Shown: piece after piece, positions 8,148 through 15,929 of the stretch | Layout of the letters: every line of letters begins with the position of its first letter | Position numbering within the stretch: position 1 is the first letter of the stretch | NCBI RefSeq assembly: GCF_001049495.1 | Contig: NZ_CDWI01000007.1 | Location: 248,001 to 312,000 of the forward strand | DNA: 64,000 nucleotides | Direction: 5' to 3' | Source of the DNA: Microbacterium sp. 3J1 | Lineage (GTDB): Bacteria > Actinomycetota > Actinomycetes > Actinomycetales > Microbacteriaceae | Made by a program: the position numbers and the translations under genes | Notes under the pieces: generated by a model | What the model saw: only the letters and a program-made list of their open reading frames with translations | The model's database searches: none | Told to the model about the DNA's origin: nothing

Positions 8148-8753
8148 TCAGCCTCCGAGTGATCCGACGTCGGTGATTCCGACGTTCGTGCGATGGAAGT
8201 TCTGGAACGAGCGGGATGCCGTCGGGCCGCGCTGTCCCTGGTAGCGGTTGCCGTACGGGCCGGAGCCGTAGGGGTTCTCGGCCGGAGACGTGAGGCGGAA
8301 GAAGCAGAGCTGCCCGATCTTCATGCCCGGCCACAGCTTGATCGGCAGAGTCGCGACGTTGGCGAGCTCGAGCGTGACGTGCCCGGTGAATCCGGGGTCG
8401 ATGAAACCGGCGGTCGAGTGGGTGATCAGCCCCAGGCGCCCGAGCGACGACTTGCCCTCGAGGCGGGCGGCGATGTCATCGGAGAGCGTGACCTGCTCGA
8501 ACGTCGCCCCGAGCGCGAACTCCCCGGGATGCAGGATGAAGGGCTCCTCCGGATCCACCTCGATCAGTCGCGTGAGCTCCGGCTGATCGACCGACGGGTC
8601 GATGAACGGGTACTTGTGGTTGTCGAAGAGCCGGAAGTAGCGGTCCAGGCGCACGTCGATGCTCGAGGGCTGGATCATCTCCGGCTCGTGCGGCGAGAGG
8701 CCGATCCGGCCGGCTGCGAGTTCTGCTCTGATGTCGCGGTCGCTGAGAAGCAC
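8148..8753 (-). CDS. dcd: dCTP deaminase (probably bifunctional dCTP deaminase/dUTPase)
   Basis: 201 residues, GTG start. It converts dCTP to dUTP, and in actinobacteria usually onward to dUMP, supplying thymidylate synthesis. The family signatures are intact: [14 protein letters not shown] (residues 30-43), [11 protein letters not shown] (99-109) and [18 protein letters not shown] with the catalytic Glu at about 129. The close fit to the M. tuberculosis-type Dcd supports bifunctionality, but that is a family inference. TAGGCT on the minus strand (8765-8760) ends six nt before the GTG, predicting a leaderless transcript. The downstream Pro-rich gene is 2 nt away. Confidence 0.95.
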   Translation of the reverse strand: MLLSDRDIRAELAAGRIGLSPHEPEMIQPSSIDVRLDRYFRLFDNHKYPFIDPSVDQPELTRLIEVDPEEPFILHPGEFALGATFEQVTLSDDIAARLEGKSSLGRLGLITHSTAGFIDPGFTGHVTLELANVATLPIKLWPGMKIGQLCFFRLTSPAENPYGSGPYGNRYQGQRGPTASRSFQNFHRTNVGITDVGSLGG

Positions 8754-8759
8754 GGCACC

Positions 8760-8765
8760 AGCCTA
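8760..8765 (-). promoter_or_regulatory. -10 element of dcd (leaderless)
   Basis: TAGGCT on the minus strand, six nt before the dcd GTG at 8753. The -35 region is not well conserved. Confidence 0.6.
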
Positions 8766-8787
8766 GTTGCCGTGCGCCCGACGCACT

Positions 8788-8816
8788 TTGGCCATGACGC
8801 ATCAGACGGCTAGGCT
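8788..8816 (+). promoter_or_regulatory. Promoter of tRNA-Gly
   Basis: TTGGCC (8788-8793), exactly 17 nt spacer, TAGGCT (8811-8816). The expected transcription start near 8823 leaves about 24 nt of 5' leader before the tRNA. Confidence 0.75.
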
Positions 8817-8846
8817 TGCGTTCACCTGCTCCTCGGATGCAGGTAC

Positions 8847-8920
8847 GGGGCTGTAGTTCAATGGCAGAACTTCTGCTTCCCAAGCAGATAGCGCGGGTTC
8901 GATTCCCGTCAGCCCCTCCA
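8847..8920 (+). tRNA. tRNA-Gly (anticodon CCC)
   Basis: 74 nt with a complete cloverleaf. The acceptor stem GGGGCTG pairs with CAGCCCC; the D arm contains GTTCAATGGCAGAAC; the anticodon stem TCTGC/GCAGA flanks the loop TTCCCAA, giving anticodon CCC. The T arm is CGGGTTCGATTCCCG. The discriminator T is followed by an encoded CCA (8918-8920). The 3' end of a tRNA gene is a common integration site, and a run of accessory genes begins immediately downstream. Confidence 0.97.
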
Positions 8921-9016
8921 CATGTGACGTCCAAGGCTATTCCGGACATTCTTGAGGTACTTCAGACTGGAGTTTCCGCGGGGACGTGTACGGGAAGTCT
9001 CATCGCCGTTTGTACG

Positions 9017-9544
9017 ATGCAGCAAGAGAGCTCGTCTGTCACCTCACTGCAATGCCGCGACCACACGAGCGGCGATCTCCGCGGCAAGTTCCTCCGCATG
9101 GCCGGCGCAGAACGATGGGCGTGTCTGCTCTGCAGCCACGGCGAGCACATCCAGCAGCATCCTCACCTGAACGACCTCGTCTGCGAGCGCCACCAGCGAT
9201 GGACCGGTCCTGGGACCACCGCCGAGACGCAGACCACGGTGACGGCGGCCGAGGTCACCGCTCACCGACTGTTCCAGCGACTCCGGCGCACCCGCCGCCT
9301 CGATCTCCATCTGTTCTTTGAGGTCCTCAGCGCACTCGAGAGCGACCTCGACCAGCCCACGGCCAGCGTCTTCCGTCACGCCGTCGCCATCGTCGACTGG
9401 GTCCAGCGGGCCGAGACGGTACACCGCCTGTTCGACCCCGCCGTCGCGTACGCCACCACGTTCACCTGGATGCGAGAAGCCATAACCAACATCGTGGCGC
9501 GTCCGACCCCGTCGGCCGCCCGCGCGGTCTGGCTACACCTCTGA
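9017..9544 (+). CDS. Hypothetical protein with Cys/His zinc-like motif
   Basis: 175 residues if started at the ATG at 9017; an in-frame ATG at 9098 is an alternative and neither has a clear ribosome site. Codon wobble is strongly G/C, supporting coding. Near the N-terminus, after RWACLLCSHGEHIQQH, a second half follows as LVCERHQRW: a CxxC...CxxH arrangement reminiscent of the zinc-binding head of TniQ-like proteins, although no TniQ fold can be claimed. The rest is helical and ends with YATTFTWMREAITNIV. It is the first gene after the tRNA-Gly and could be a remnant of a mobility module. Function unknown. Confidence 0.5.
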   Translation: MQQESSSVTSLQCRDHTSGDLRGKFLRMAGAERWACLLCSHGEHIQQHPHLNDLVCERHQRWTGPGTTAETQTTVTAAEVTAHRLFQRLRRTRRLDLHLFFEVLSALESDLDQPTASVFRHAVAIVDWVQRAETVHRLFDPAVAYATTFTWMREAITNIVARPTPSAARAVWLHL

Positions 9545-9871
9545 AGATATTGTGACGAACCCCAGAAGTTGATCGAGTACCTTCGGGAACAGCCTGACAC
9601 AATCACCGCGCCTGAGCCGTCTGACGAGTAGAGCGCCCGTCACGTCAACGCTGTCGTTCTCGCGAACCGGAACGACGCCCCAATCGTGTTCATTCATTTC
9701 ATTCGCACAGCATGACTGACCGGGTGCCGCGGCCCCGCGCACACCGCTACGTCTCGTCGCAAGCCCCGAGGACCCCACTCCTGGACTCACCAGCATAGAT
9801 CCAGGGATCGATTAGGTATTATGTAACTCGGTACCCGGGTTACGGGTTACACTGAACTAATGGAGAGCAGC
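9545..9871. other. Intergenic stretch, no gene supported
   Basis: 327 nt of lower GC than the flanks. A minus-strand open frame of 87 codons (9533-9796) lacks a ribosome site and any recognisable motif. The last 50 nt hold GTTAC-type repeats described separately. Confidence 0.5.
9823..9850. promoter_or_regulatory. GTAAC/GTTAC operator-like repeats before the small winged-helix gene
   Basis: GTAACTC (9823-9829) faces GGGTTAC (9837-9843), a near-perfect inverted repeat. A direct tandem copy GGGTTAC follows at once (9844-9850). The repeats end 22 nt before the probable start at 9872, consistent with autoregulation by the encoded winged-helix protein; this is inference. Confidence 0.5.
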
Positions 9872-10138
9872 ATGAGCGTCAGGTCGAAGCTGCTCTTCAA
9901 CAACACGCATATGCTGAGCGTTGCCGAAGCTATCGGCGCCGGGGAGGGCGTCGTGGACTCGAAGAGCCTGCAGGATCGGCTCGGGTTGAGGCAGTCGGCA
10001 GTGCAGCGTATTCTCGTCGCCCTGGAAGGAGTGGGACTTATGGAGAGACTTGAACGACAGGCTCGGACAGAGCCCATCCGGTTCCAGCGGATCTCCCACC
10101 CGTTCTGGGATGCCGCGCGGGAGCTGGCCCATGCTTGA
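9872..10138 (+). CDS. Small winged-helix DNA-binding protein (IclR/ArsR-like fold)
   Basis: 88 residues from the ATG at 9872, preferred over 9860 because GGAGAG precedes it at ribosome-site distance. The sequence reads as a single winged helix: LLFNNTHMLSVAEAIGAGEG as first helix, SLQDRLGLRQSAVQRILVAL as recognition helix, then a wing with the basic stretch ERLERQ. No effector domain is present. Its last 8 nt overlap the start of the next gene, so the two are translationally coupled. Upstream GTTAC repeats look like an operator. The pairing of a minimal regulator with a larger unknown protein resembles antitoxin/regulator-effector units, which cannot be decided here. Confidence 0.65.
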   Translation: MSVRSKLLFNNTHMLSVAEAIGAGEGVVDSKSLQDRLGLRQSAVQRILVALEGVGLMERLERQARTEPIRFQRISHPFWDAARELAHA

Positions 10139-10709
10139 GGTGTTGCAGGAATCGGATGCGACGTACCGTCACGAGGGCGTGTTCGACCGGTCGCTGTTGA
10201 CGGTCACCTACTCTGTGAATCTCGACGAGCATGACGCGCGTGTGCGAGCTGGTCGGCGCGAGATCCGGGATGAGTTCATCCTGGCGGCGTTGCTCAGCGT
10301 GCCGGAGGATCACCTGGGGCAGGTGTCGCCGCGCTTCGAGCGCGTGCTGCGGAGAACGGATAGCGCGCACCTCGCGACGATCCTCGAAGACCCCGAGGGT
10401 GGCCTGTGGGGGCAGCGACGTGCGCAGCCGGCCGTGGATGTGCGGAGCATCGAGATCACGTCCACGAGCCTGAAGCGCGGGTGCTCCGTCGCGCACCGGT
10501 GGGCCGGGTACGGCCCGCGGACCATCACGACGTCCGCCTCGGTGAGCACGTTCGAGCTCACCGAGGCTTCCCACTACGGGATCGGACTTCAGATGCCGGA
10601 TGGTGAGTGCGTGATGATGCCCGCTTCCTTCGTGCCGCAGCGCTGGTCGTCAGCGCGTTGGCGGTTCGCGGAGCTCGTCTATGGACAGTTCCGCGACCTG
10701 AACGGCTAG
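10131..10709 (+). CDS. Uncharacterised protein coupled to the winged-helix gene
   Basis: 192 residues. The ATG at 10131 lies inside the previous gene, with GGAG (10120-10123) upstream. It opens with LLTVTYSVNLDEHDARVRAGR, continues through a helical segment rich in charged residues, and ends with a beta-rich part (TTSASVSTFELTEASHYGIG) and an aromatic C-terminus. No catalytic motif, signal peptide or membrane segment is visible, and I recognise no family. Its stop overlaps by 4 nt the 3' end of the convergent TIM-barrel gene. The strict coupling with a winged-helix protein suggests a functional pair. Confidence 0.6.
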   Translation: MLEVLQESDATYRHEGVFDRSLLTVTYSVNLDEHDARVRAGRREIRDEFILAALLSVPEDHLGQVSPRFERVLRRTDSAHLATILEDPEGGLWGQRRAQPAVDVRSIEITSTSLKRGCSVAHRWAGYGPRTITTSASVSTFELTEASHYGIGLQMPDGECVMMPASFVPQRWSSARWRFAELVYGQFRDLNG

Positions 10710-11836
10710 GACGCCTTCGCCCACACGTTCTGGAGGATGGGGTCCACGCGCAGGCTGCGTCCGATGTGCGCCTCGAGCTGCGGGTAAGTGTCCAGCGCGC
10801 CCGCGACCTGGCTCGCCCACAGCGCCCGGCGCGCGGAGGAGCTGAGCCCGACGTACGAGGAGTACAGGCTGTCGAGGTTGACGACGTTGTGGTTGTGACC
10901 AGTACGCCGATCTGCCGGGTCTTCGTGAAGCCGGTCGACACCGGCTCCGCGGCAGATGACACAGAAGCACTGAATCGGCGCCGTGCTCGCGAACCATTCA
11001 CGCCGCATGTGGGTGGAACGGACGATGCGGAGCATATCGGTGAGCAGCATGTGCGGCGACAGATTCTCGCGGTCGCCGACGGGGCCGCCGTGGTGGTCGA
11101 ACGGGTTCAGGCGCCGAGTAGACGGGTAAGACCCGATGGCGGAGGCGATGGCTCCGTGTGCGAGAGCGTCGAAGCCGATGAGGTCGGCGCGGTGGGCGAC
11201 GATGGGGACATTCGTCTCCTGGAAGACGCGGCGGTATGCGCGGGCGCGCTTCACACTCTCGACAGGGTTGTGCCCGTGGATGAAGGTGAGCAGGACCGGG
11301 TGGTCGCTGCGGTTGATGACGGCGATGAGCTGCTTGACGTACTGCTCGTCGCTGAGCCAGCCCGCGTAGGCGGGGATCGCGAACAGGGTGTCGGAGCGGC
11401 CGAGCTTGTTCGCCTGGCGGAGCGCGGCCTTCAGCGCGTCGGAGTCGCCGGGCGTGATCTGACCGGTGGGTGTGATCGCGAGGTCACTGTATCCACGCTG
11501 CTGGTCGAGGTCGTCGGCGAGGGTCGCCGCGGTCAGCATGAACGGCTGACTGTCGGTCGCCAGGTGCTTGCGCAGCGAGCGGGGTTCGACGATGAGGGGC
11601 AGGTTGGGGTTCGCGGCGCGGATGCCCGCGGCCTTCGCCACGGCGTCGTCACCGACGAGGATCGCACCCCCGGAGTTGGTCTGGATCAGCGATGCTTCAC
11701 CGTGTGCGTTCTGGCCGGCCACGTGGAACTGCCGGTCGGTGAGCAGCGCGATGGCATTGCCCGTCTCGACACCGCGAGGTGCGGTGAAGAGCGGGGTCGG
11801 GGCGGTATGGGGGTTGTCGATGACGGTGAAATTCAT
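10706..11836 (-). CDS. TIM-barrel-like protein with C-terminal CxCxxC...H cluster, partner of XRE-ImmA protease
   Basis: 376 residues. The start ATG overlaps the stop of the XRE-ImmA gene by 4 nt, so expression is coupled. Alternating short strands and helices between residues 60 and 245 (for example HPVLLTFIHGHNP, then NVPIVAHRADLIGF) read as a TIM barrel. Near the C-terminus Cys290-x-Cys292-xx-Cys295 is followed 19-21 residues later by GHNHN (His314, His316). This resembles the CxCxxC...H zinc site of tRNA-guanine transglycosylase-type enzymes, a family that includes DNA-modifying DpdA proteins. The similarity is by motif and order only; phage beta-type TIM-barrel proteins are an alternative. 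Function unproven. Confidence 0.6.
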   Translation of the reverse strand: MNFTVIDNPHTAPTPLFTAPRGVETGNAIALLTDRQFHVAGQNAHGEASLIQTNSGGAILVGDDAVAKAAGIRAANPNLPLIVEPRSLRKHLATDSQPFMLTAATLADDLDQQRGYSDLAITPTGQITPGDSDALKAALRQANKLGRSDTLFAIPAYAGWLSDEQYVKQLIAVINRSDHPVLLTFIHGHNPVESVKRARAYRRVFQETNVPIVAHRADLIGFDALAHGAIASAIGSYPSTRRLNPFDHHGGPVGDRENLSPHMLLTDMLRIVRSTHMRREWFASTAPIQCFCVICRGAGVDRLHEDPADRRTGHNHNVVNLDSLYSSYVGLSSSARRALWASQVAGALDTYPQLEAHIGRSLRVDPILQNVWAKAS

Positions 11837-12861
11837 GATGTCTCCTGAAGGAAGGTCTGTTCAAACTCGCGCGGGTACATGTGGGCACTGCTCGCAAGTT
11901 CCTCGACACTCGCGCCTTCGGCGAGGGACTTGCGTATTGCTGTGGTGAGCGCGGTTGGGTTCTCACGCTCAGTGGGGTCTGGTTCGCGGCGGTGCATCCC
12001 CGTGGTACTCAGGTGGATGTTCCACTGCCGGTACTCCTGCTCGGTGAGGCGGCCGATGTCCTTTCCTCGCCGGATGAGAGCGGACAGGGAGATCCCCCAC
12101 CGCCTCTTCAGTAAGAGCAGAGCGTCGAGGCTGGCACCGCTCGGCCACTCCTTCGCGATCTCAGACCCCGGGGCGAGGAACTCCGCGGCGAACGCGTCCG
12201 CCTCCGCTTCCTGCTCCTTGTCGGCTTCGGAGTCGTGCATGACGGCGTGGCCGAGCTCATGCGCCATGGTGAAGCGTTGCCGGTCAGCGGGGACATGGTC
12301 GCCGACGAGGATCACCGGCACGCTGTCGTCCTGCCAGGACGCGATGGCGTCGACCTGGATGCTCTCCAGCGGCCACCGCAGCACCAGCACGCCGGCTCCT
12401 TCGAGGATGGCGACGAGGTCGCCGAGAGGGTCGCGTCCGAGTCCGAGCTCATCGCGCACATCGCGTGCGACTTCCTGCGGGGTGTTGTATCCGCCCTCGA
12501 GGTCGTGACGACGCAGGGAGGTGACCTGGTCACCGATGAGATCACGGACACGAAGGCGCACGAGCGACAGCTCCGCCGCGACCTTGTTCACTGCACTCTT
12601 CGGGGTGCTGCGCTGCTTGCGGTGGAAGATCCGAGCGGGCGCCGTGGATGACTCAGCCGCGCGGAATGCCGAGAGCGGAACCATCAGCTTGTCTGCGACC
12701 CTGCGCCAGGTCTCGAGATCGAGACGAGCCTCACCGGACTCGACCTTCGACAAGGTCGCCTGAGAGATGCCGACGTCGTAGGCGAGCTCCACCTGCGTGA
12801 GCTCACGCGAAAGGCGCAGAGCTGTCAGGAGCTCACCGCGCGCTTCGAGTTTCGAGTTCAT
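11833..12861 (-). CDS. XRE-family HTH fused to ImmA/IrrE metallopeptidase
   Basis: 342 residues. Residues about 10-66 are an XRE helix-turn-helix (LTQVELAYDVGISQATLSKV). The central domain is an ImmA/IrrE zinc peptidase with HELGHAVMH (His201, Glu202, His205) and a downstream glutamate helix EAEADAFAAEFLAP as third ligand region. Such single-chain proteins bind operators and are thought to cleave regulators, as in ICEBs1 ImmA-ImmR, or to act in stress and toxin-antitoxin-like pairs. The C-terminal 70 residues are extra and unassigned. It is first in an operon with the TIM-barrel protein. Upstream repeats (12901-13019) may be its operator. Probably an accessory, inducible module. Confidence 0.85.
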   Translation of the reverse strand: MNSKLEARGELLTALRLSRELTQVELAYDVGISQATLSKVESGEARLDLETWRRVADKLMVPLSAFRAAESSTAPARIFHRKQRSTPKSAVNKVAAELSLVRLRVRDLIGDQVTSLRRHDLEGGYNTPQEVARDVRDELGLGRDPLGDLVAILEGAGVLVLRWPLESIQVDAIASWQDDSVPVILVGDHVPADRQRFTMAHELGHAVMHDSEADKEQEAEADAFAAEFLAPGSEIAKEWPSGASLDALLLLKRRWGISLSALIRRGKDIGRLTEQEYRQWNIHLSTTGMHRREPDPTERENPTALTTAIRKSLAEGASVEELASSAHMYPREFEQTFLQETS

Positions 12862-12900
12862 GCCTCAATCATAGCAGATAATATTCGGATGCGTGGCACA

Positions 12901-13019
12901 TGTGACATTTGACTCATCTATGACACCTGAACTTAGGCGGATGAGAGTCGCGCATAGGGCGGACATGCCCGAAATGTTCGAATTGACCGATTCCGTGCCA
13001 TGTGTGACACTTGGGTCAT
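12901..13019. promoter_or_regulatory. Imperfect 17-bp direct repeats in the divergent XRE-ImmA / HTH promoter region
   Basis: TGTGACATTTGACTCAT (12901-12917) and TGTGACACTTGGGTCAT (13003-13019) match at 14 of 17 positions. The second contains the inverted pair TGAC/GTCA. They lie in the 258-nt region between the divergently transcribed XRE-ImmA and HTH genes, which otherwise shows no supported gene. Probable binding sites of one of the two regulators. Confidence 0.5.
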
Positions 13020-13119
13020 GCGTACACGCCGACGACGGTGACCACTCCCGTCCAGCCGCATCCGCCACCCGCCACGTCCCCAGCGTGGCCATCTCCGACA
13101 GGATCTGAGGCAAACCGCT

Positions 13120-13512
13120 ATGCCTAAGCTCGACGCTTCCAGCGTGCCCACGACCGAGATCACCGTCCTGGAGGACGCGTTCCACCAGCTCCCCGACGGC
13201 CCGCTCCGAACCACTCTTGAAAACCTCTCCCTCGCGCTGCGCGGGGGACAAGACACGTTCGTCGTGTCCGAAAAGGAAGATCTCACCCCGGCCGAGGCTG
13301 CAAAGCTGCTCGGCGTGAGCCGCACGCACCTGTACAAAATCCTCGACTCCGGGGCTCTCGCGTACTACATCGTCGGTTCTCGCGACCGTCGGATGGCCGC
13401 GCCGGACGTCATGGCCTACCGCGCCCGCATGATGGAGATGCGGAAGAGTCACGCGGAAGCCACCGCCCACATGGACGAGCTCGACGACCTCGCACTCGAC
13501 GAGTTCAACTGA
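13120..13512 (+). CDS. Excisionase/MerR-type helix-turn-helix protein (antitoxin-like)
   Basis: 130 residues. The central HTH_17-type domain spans residues about 53-97 (LTPAEAAKLLGVSRTHLYKI, followed by IVGSRDRRMAAPDVMAYR). The N-terminal part (VLEDAFHQLPDGPLRTTLENL) is the arrangement seen in small antitoxin-type regulators that precede PIN-domain toxins. Here, however, the next gene (17 nt downstream) encodes a different protein with a DUF3039-like end, so the toxin assignment is not supported. GAGG lies about 10 nt before the ATG. It could equally be an excisionase-like factor of the surrounding island. Confidence 0.7.
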   Translation: MPKLDASSVPTTEITVLEDAFHQLPDGPLRTTLENLSLALRGGQDTFVVSEKEDLTPAEAAKLLGVSRTHLYKILDSGALAYYIVGSRDRRMAAPDVMAYRARMMEMRKSHAEATAHMDELDDLALDEFN

Positions 13513-13528
13513 CCCGAACCCTCGCCCG

Positions 13529-14635
13529 GTGTCTTCGGCTCTTCGTATGCTGGAAGACATGGGAAGAAACCGTCGGGTAACACTGCGCTGCGCCTGCGAG
13601 GATCTGGCCAACGACTGGACCAGCCCGGCAGACCTGGCGAACGTCAGGGAACTGCGCGAGCTTGCCCAGCGTGCCGTCGTCGGCGATGCGCCAGACTCGG
13701 TCGTGCGCGCGCAACTGAGGATGCTGCCGCCGCTGTCGCAGCTGCGCCACCCATTGATCCTCGCGTTCGATGACCAATACTCAGGCGACGACGACACAGG
13801 AATGCTGCGCGAGACCATCAGCGCCGTCAACGACCGCCCCTGGTTCAAGCAGACGTACTCATCACGGTGGCGAGGAGCGGCTGTCGTCCTCACAGAGAAC
13901 GAAGAGGAGACCGCCTGGCTCGGCGCAGCGGGCTACCACCGTGAGAGTTCCCCGGAGGACTTCTACGAGGAGTTCGGCCGACGCTGCCGCTCCGGCTCAG
14001 ACGCGTTCCTTCCCACTGACGAGGACATCACGCTCCGTCGTATCGAGCTCAAGGTCGCTCGTCTCGATGCGTGGAAGCTCCAGTTGCATCTCACCGCGCT
14101 CGTCCTCCTGGACGCGGCTGTCACCAACCCCGAGGACACGTACAACACCACAGTGCTCTCACCCGACAGCGGCGAGCTGCTGACCCTGTCAATGACGGTC
14201 GTGCACACCGACGTCCAGGGAACCACCGCGCGCGAGCTCATCGTCGAACTTGTCCCCGCGGGATGGGAGCACCCCGCACTCTGCAAGATGGCGTCCACCA
14301 TCGTCACCTCTGCCATCGACTCACAACCGGAAGCATGGACAGCTTCCCCTCTGAACGACAACGCCGTATCTCACTGGACCGTACTCACCGAGGATGCGAT
14401 GTCCGCCGCACGCGCGGCTGCCGACTCCGGCGAACTGTCCGCGGACGTACGCCCCGGCGAGGTGCGGCTCGGCACTGTCGCGCACTACTCACATCGTGAC
14501 CACATCGCATACGCCAGCGTCCACGGCGAAGCAATCCGCGCCATGTGCGGCCACTGGTTCGTTCCCACCGCAGATCACGAAACGAAGCCGACGTGCGCCA
14601 CGTGCCAGGAAGAGTACGCGAAGACGCCCGTGTGA
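13529..14635 (+). CDS. Large unknown protein with C-terminal DUF3039-like zinc knuckle
   Basis: Up to 368 residues. GTG 13529 and ATGs at 13547 and 13559 are in frame, and no ribosome site decides between them. The middle part contains a segment typical of globular alpha/beta proteins (RGAAVVLTENEEETAWLG). The last 60 residues match the pattern of DUF3039: AHYSHRDHIAYASVHGEAIR, then MCGHWFVP, then CATCQEEY, a Cys-x-n-CxxC knuckle common in actinobacteria. It follows the HTH gene on the same strand at 17 nt, so they probably form an operon. Fusion of an unknown 300-residue domain to a DUF3039-like end is unusual. Enzymatic role unknown. Confidence 0.6.
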   Translation: MSSALRMLEDMGRNRRVTLRCACEDLANDWTSPADLANVRELRELAQRAVVGDAPDSVVRAQLRMLPPLSQLRHPLILAFDDQYSGDDDTGMLRETISAVNDRPWFKQTYSSRWRGAAVVLTENEEETAWLGAAGYHRESSPEDFYEEFGRRCRSGSDAFLPTDEDITLRRIELKVARLDAWKLQLHLTALVLLDAAVTNPEDTYNTTVLSPDSGELLTLSMTVVHTDVQGTTARELIVELVPAGWEHPALCKMASTIVTSAIDSQPEAWTASPLNDNAVSHWTVLTEDAMSAARAAADSGELSADVRPGEVRLGTVAHYSHRDHIAYASVHGEAIRAMCGHWFVPTADHETKPTCATCQEEYAKTPV

Positions 14636-14734
14636 CCGCCGCGTGCAGCTCGAGAAGATCGATAGATCGTTCGCGTACCTCGGTCTGCGTGCGGACAGCG
14701 CACCCCATGACGACAGCTGGTCGGATGTGCCACA

Positions 14735-14917
14735 ATGCCTTTCATGCCCTCCACGCCTGAACTCAACGACCTCGTCGCACGCAGTCGGGATATTCCAGGA
14801 GTCGCTGAGGTGATGCGCACGTACGGTGCCGCCCACGAGGCAATCCGGTACGCCGCCAACGGGCGCGCCACAACTCACGCCACCATGTCGACTTCGACGA
14901 ACTTCACACGCCGCTAG
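14735..14917 (+). CDS. Small protein upstream of the SDH_sah protease
   Basis: 60 residues (MPFMPSTPELNDLVARSRDI at the N-terminus), mostly helical, followed by a Thr/Ser-rich end. An in-frame ATG at 14744 is an alternative start. The stop is only 3 nt before the ATG of the SDH_sah gene, and that gene has no ribosome site of its own beyond TAGG, which argues that the small frame is translated and couples the downstream start. No family recognised. It may be an adaptor, antitoxin or merely a leader peptide. Confidence 0.45.
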   Translation: MPFMPSTPELNDLVARSRDIPGVAEVMRTYGAAHEAIRYAANGRATTHATMSTSTNFTRR

Positions 14918-14920
14918 GCC

Positions 14921-15877
14921 ATGCCCACCTGGGGCGAGATCCTCAACGAGATCAACACTCGCTGGTCTGATCCTCAGACCGGAGTCGTCGATCTTGACGG
15001 CATGCGTCGCCACTATCTGATTGCATTGCATCAGGTCACCGGGCGGAACATCGTGACGTACTACACCGATTGGATGGGGTCGAACTCTCCAGACGTGTCG
15101 ATCAACCTCACCGACGTTCATGGGCTCATGGAAGTGTTCAAGGACCTCAACCGTGACGACGGCTTAGACCTCATCATTCACAGCCCCGGAGGCGATCCCA
15201 CGGCTGCTGACAGCTTGGTGCGCTATATGCGGGCGATGTTCGAAGACGTGCGGGTCATAGTCCCAGTCGCGGCGATGTCCGCCGCAACGATGTGGTCACT
15301 TGCGGCGAACCGAATCGTGATGGGGCGCCACTCTCAGCTCGGGCCAATCGATCCTCAGCTTGTCACCCCCGCTGGCAGCGTTCCTGCGGGTGCCATTCTC
15401 CGTCAGTTCGAACGGGCCAAGGATGAGTGCAAGGGTGATCCGACAGCCCTCAGCGCGTGGATGCCAACACTCCAGCAGTACTTCCCTGGACTACTGGAAA
15501 TGTGCGATGACTCTGCACGTCTATCTAAGACTCTCGTCGAGGAGTACCTGCGAGAGTATATGTTCGCTCGCCGGGACGACCGTGCGGATCTTGCGCGTGT
15601 AGCTGCCGAGTTTTTCGCAAACGACACCATTCACATTGCGCATGGCCGGGGGATCCGCGCCGAACAGTTGCGCGAGTATGCCATCGAGGTTGAGGACCTC
15701 GAAACCGATCACGTTCTTCAAGACGCCGTCTTGTCAGTGCATCACGCATATATGCATACGCTCGGTATGACCCCGGCGCAGAAGATCACAGAGAACCAGC
15801 TGGGCCGCGCGGTCATCAAGTCAGTGCAAATGATGCCAATGCAACCGGGATTCCCTCCCGGGATGCCCATGTCGTGA
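14921..15877 (+). CDS. SDH_sah/ClpP-fold serine protease (SppA-like), cytosolic
   Basis: 318 residues without signal peptide. The crotonase/ClpP fold is visible: SPDVSINLTDVHGLMEVF, then DLIIHSPGGDPTAADSLVRY (residues 83-101) supplying the oxyanion Gly-Gly. The nucleophile motif is AAMSAATMWSLAANRIVMG with Ser120. HSQLGPIDPQ (137-146) is the hallmark of the SDH_sah (serine dehydrogenase proteinase) group. Members of this group occur next to membrane or nucleic-acid effectors in accessory islands, but the substrate is unknown. Coupled to a 60-residue small frame upstream and followed 52 nt later by a broken membrane-anchored gene. Likely an effector or processing protease of the island. Confidence 0.8.
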   Translation: MPTWGEILNEINTRWSDPQTGVVDLDGMRRHYLIALHQVTGRNIVTYYTDWMGSNSPDVSINLTDVHGLMEVFKDLNRDDGLDLIIHSPGGDPTAADSLVRYMRAMFEDVRVIVPVAAMSAATMWSLAANRIVMGRHSQLGPIDPQLVTPAGSVPAGAILRQFERAKDECKGDPTALSAWMPTLQQYFPGLLEMCDDSARLSKTLVEEYLREYMFARRDDRADLARVAAEFFANDTIHIAHGRGIRAEQLREYAIEVEDLETDHVLQDAVLSVHHAYMHTLGMTPAQKITENQLGRAVIKSVQMMPMQPGFPPGMPMS

Positions 15878-15929
15878 TCCTTGACGTCTCCGCCCGTGCA
15901 GCGCCGGTTTCAGCGCTAGCCTCGGGGGC

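Noticed and set aside
8816..9016. Start of the zinc-motif gene upstream of or across the tRNA-Gly
   Set aside because: A coding region cannot plausibly cover a functional tRNA gene on the same strand; later starts at 9017 or 9098 are used.
9533..9796. 87-codon minus-strand frame after the zinc-motif gene
   Set aside because: No ribosome site, no motif, atypical composition.
12893..13108. 71-codon plus-strand frame upstream of the HTH gene
   Set aside because: Mixed codon use, no ribosome site, overlaps the repeat-containing promoter region of two divergent genes.
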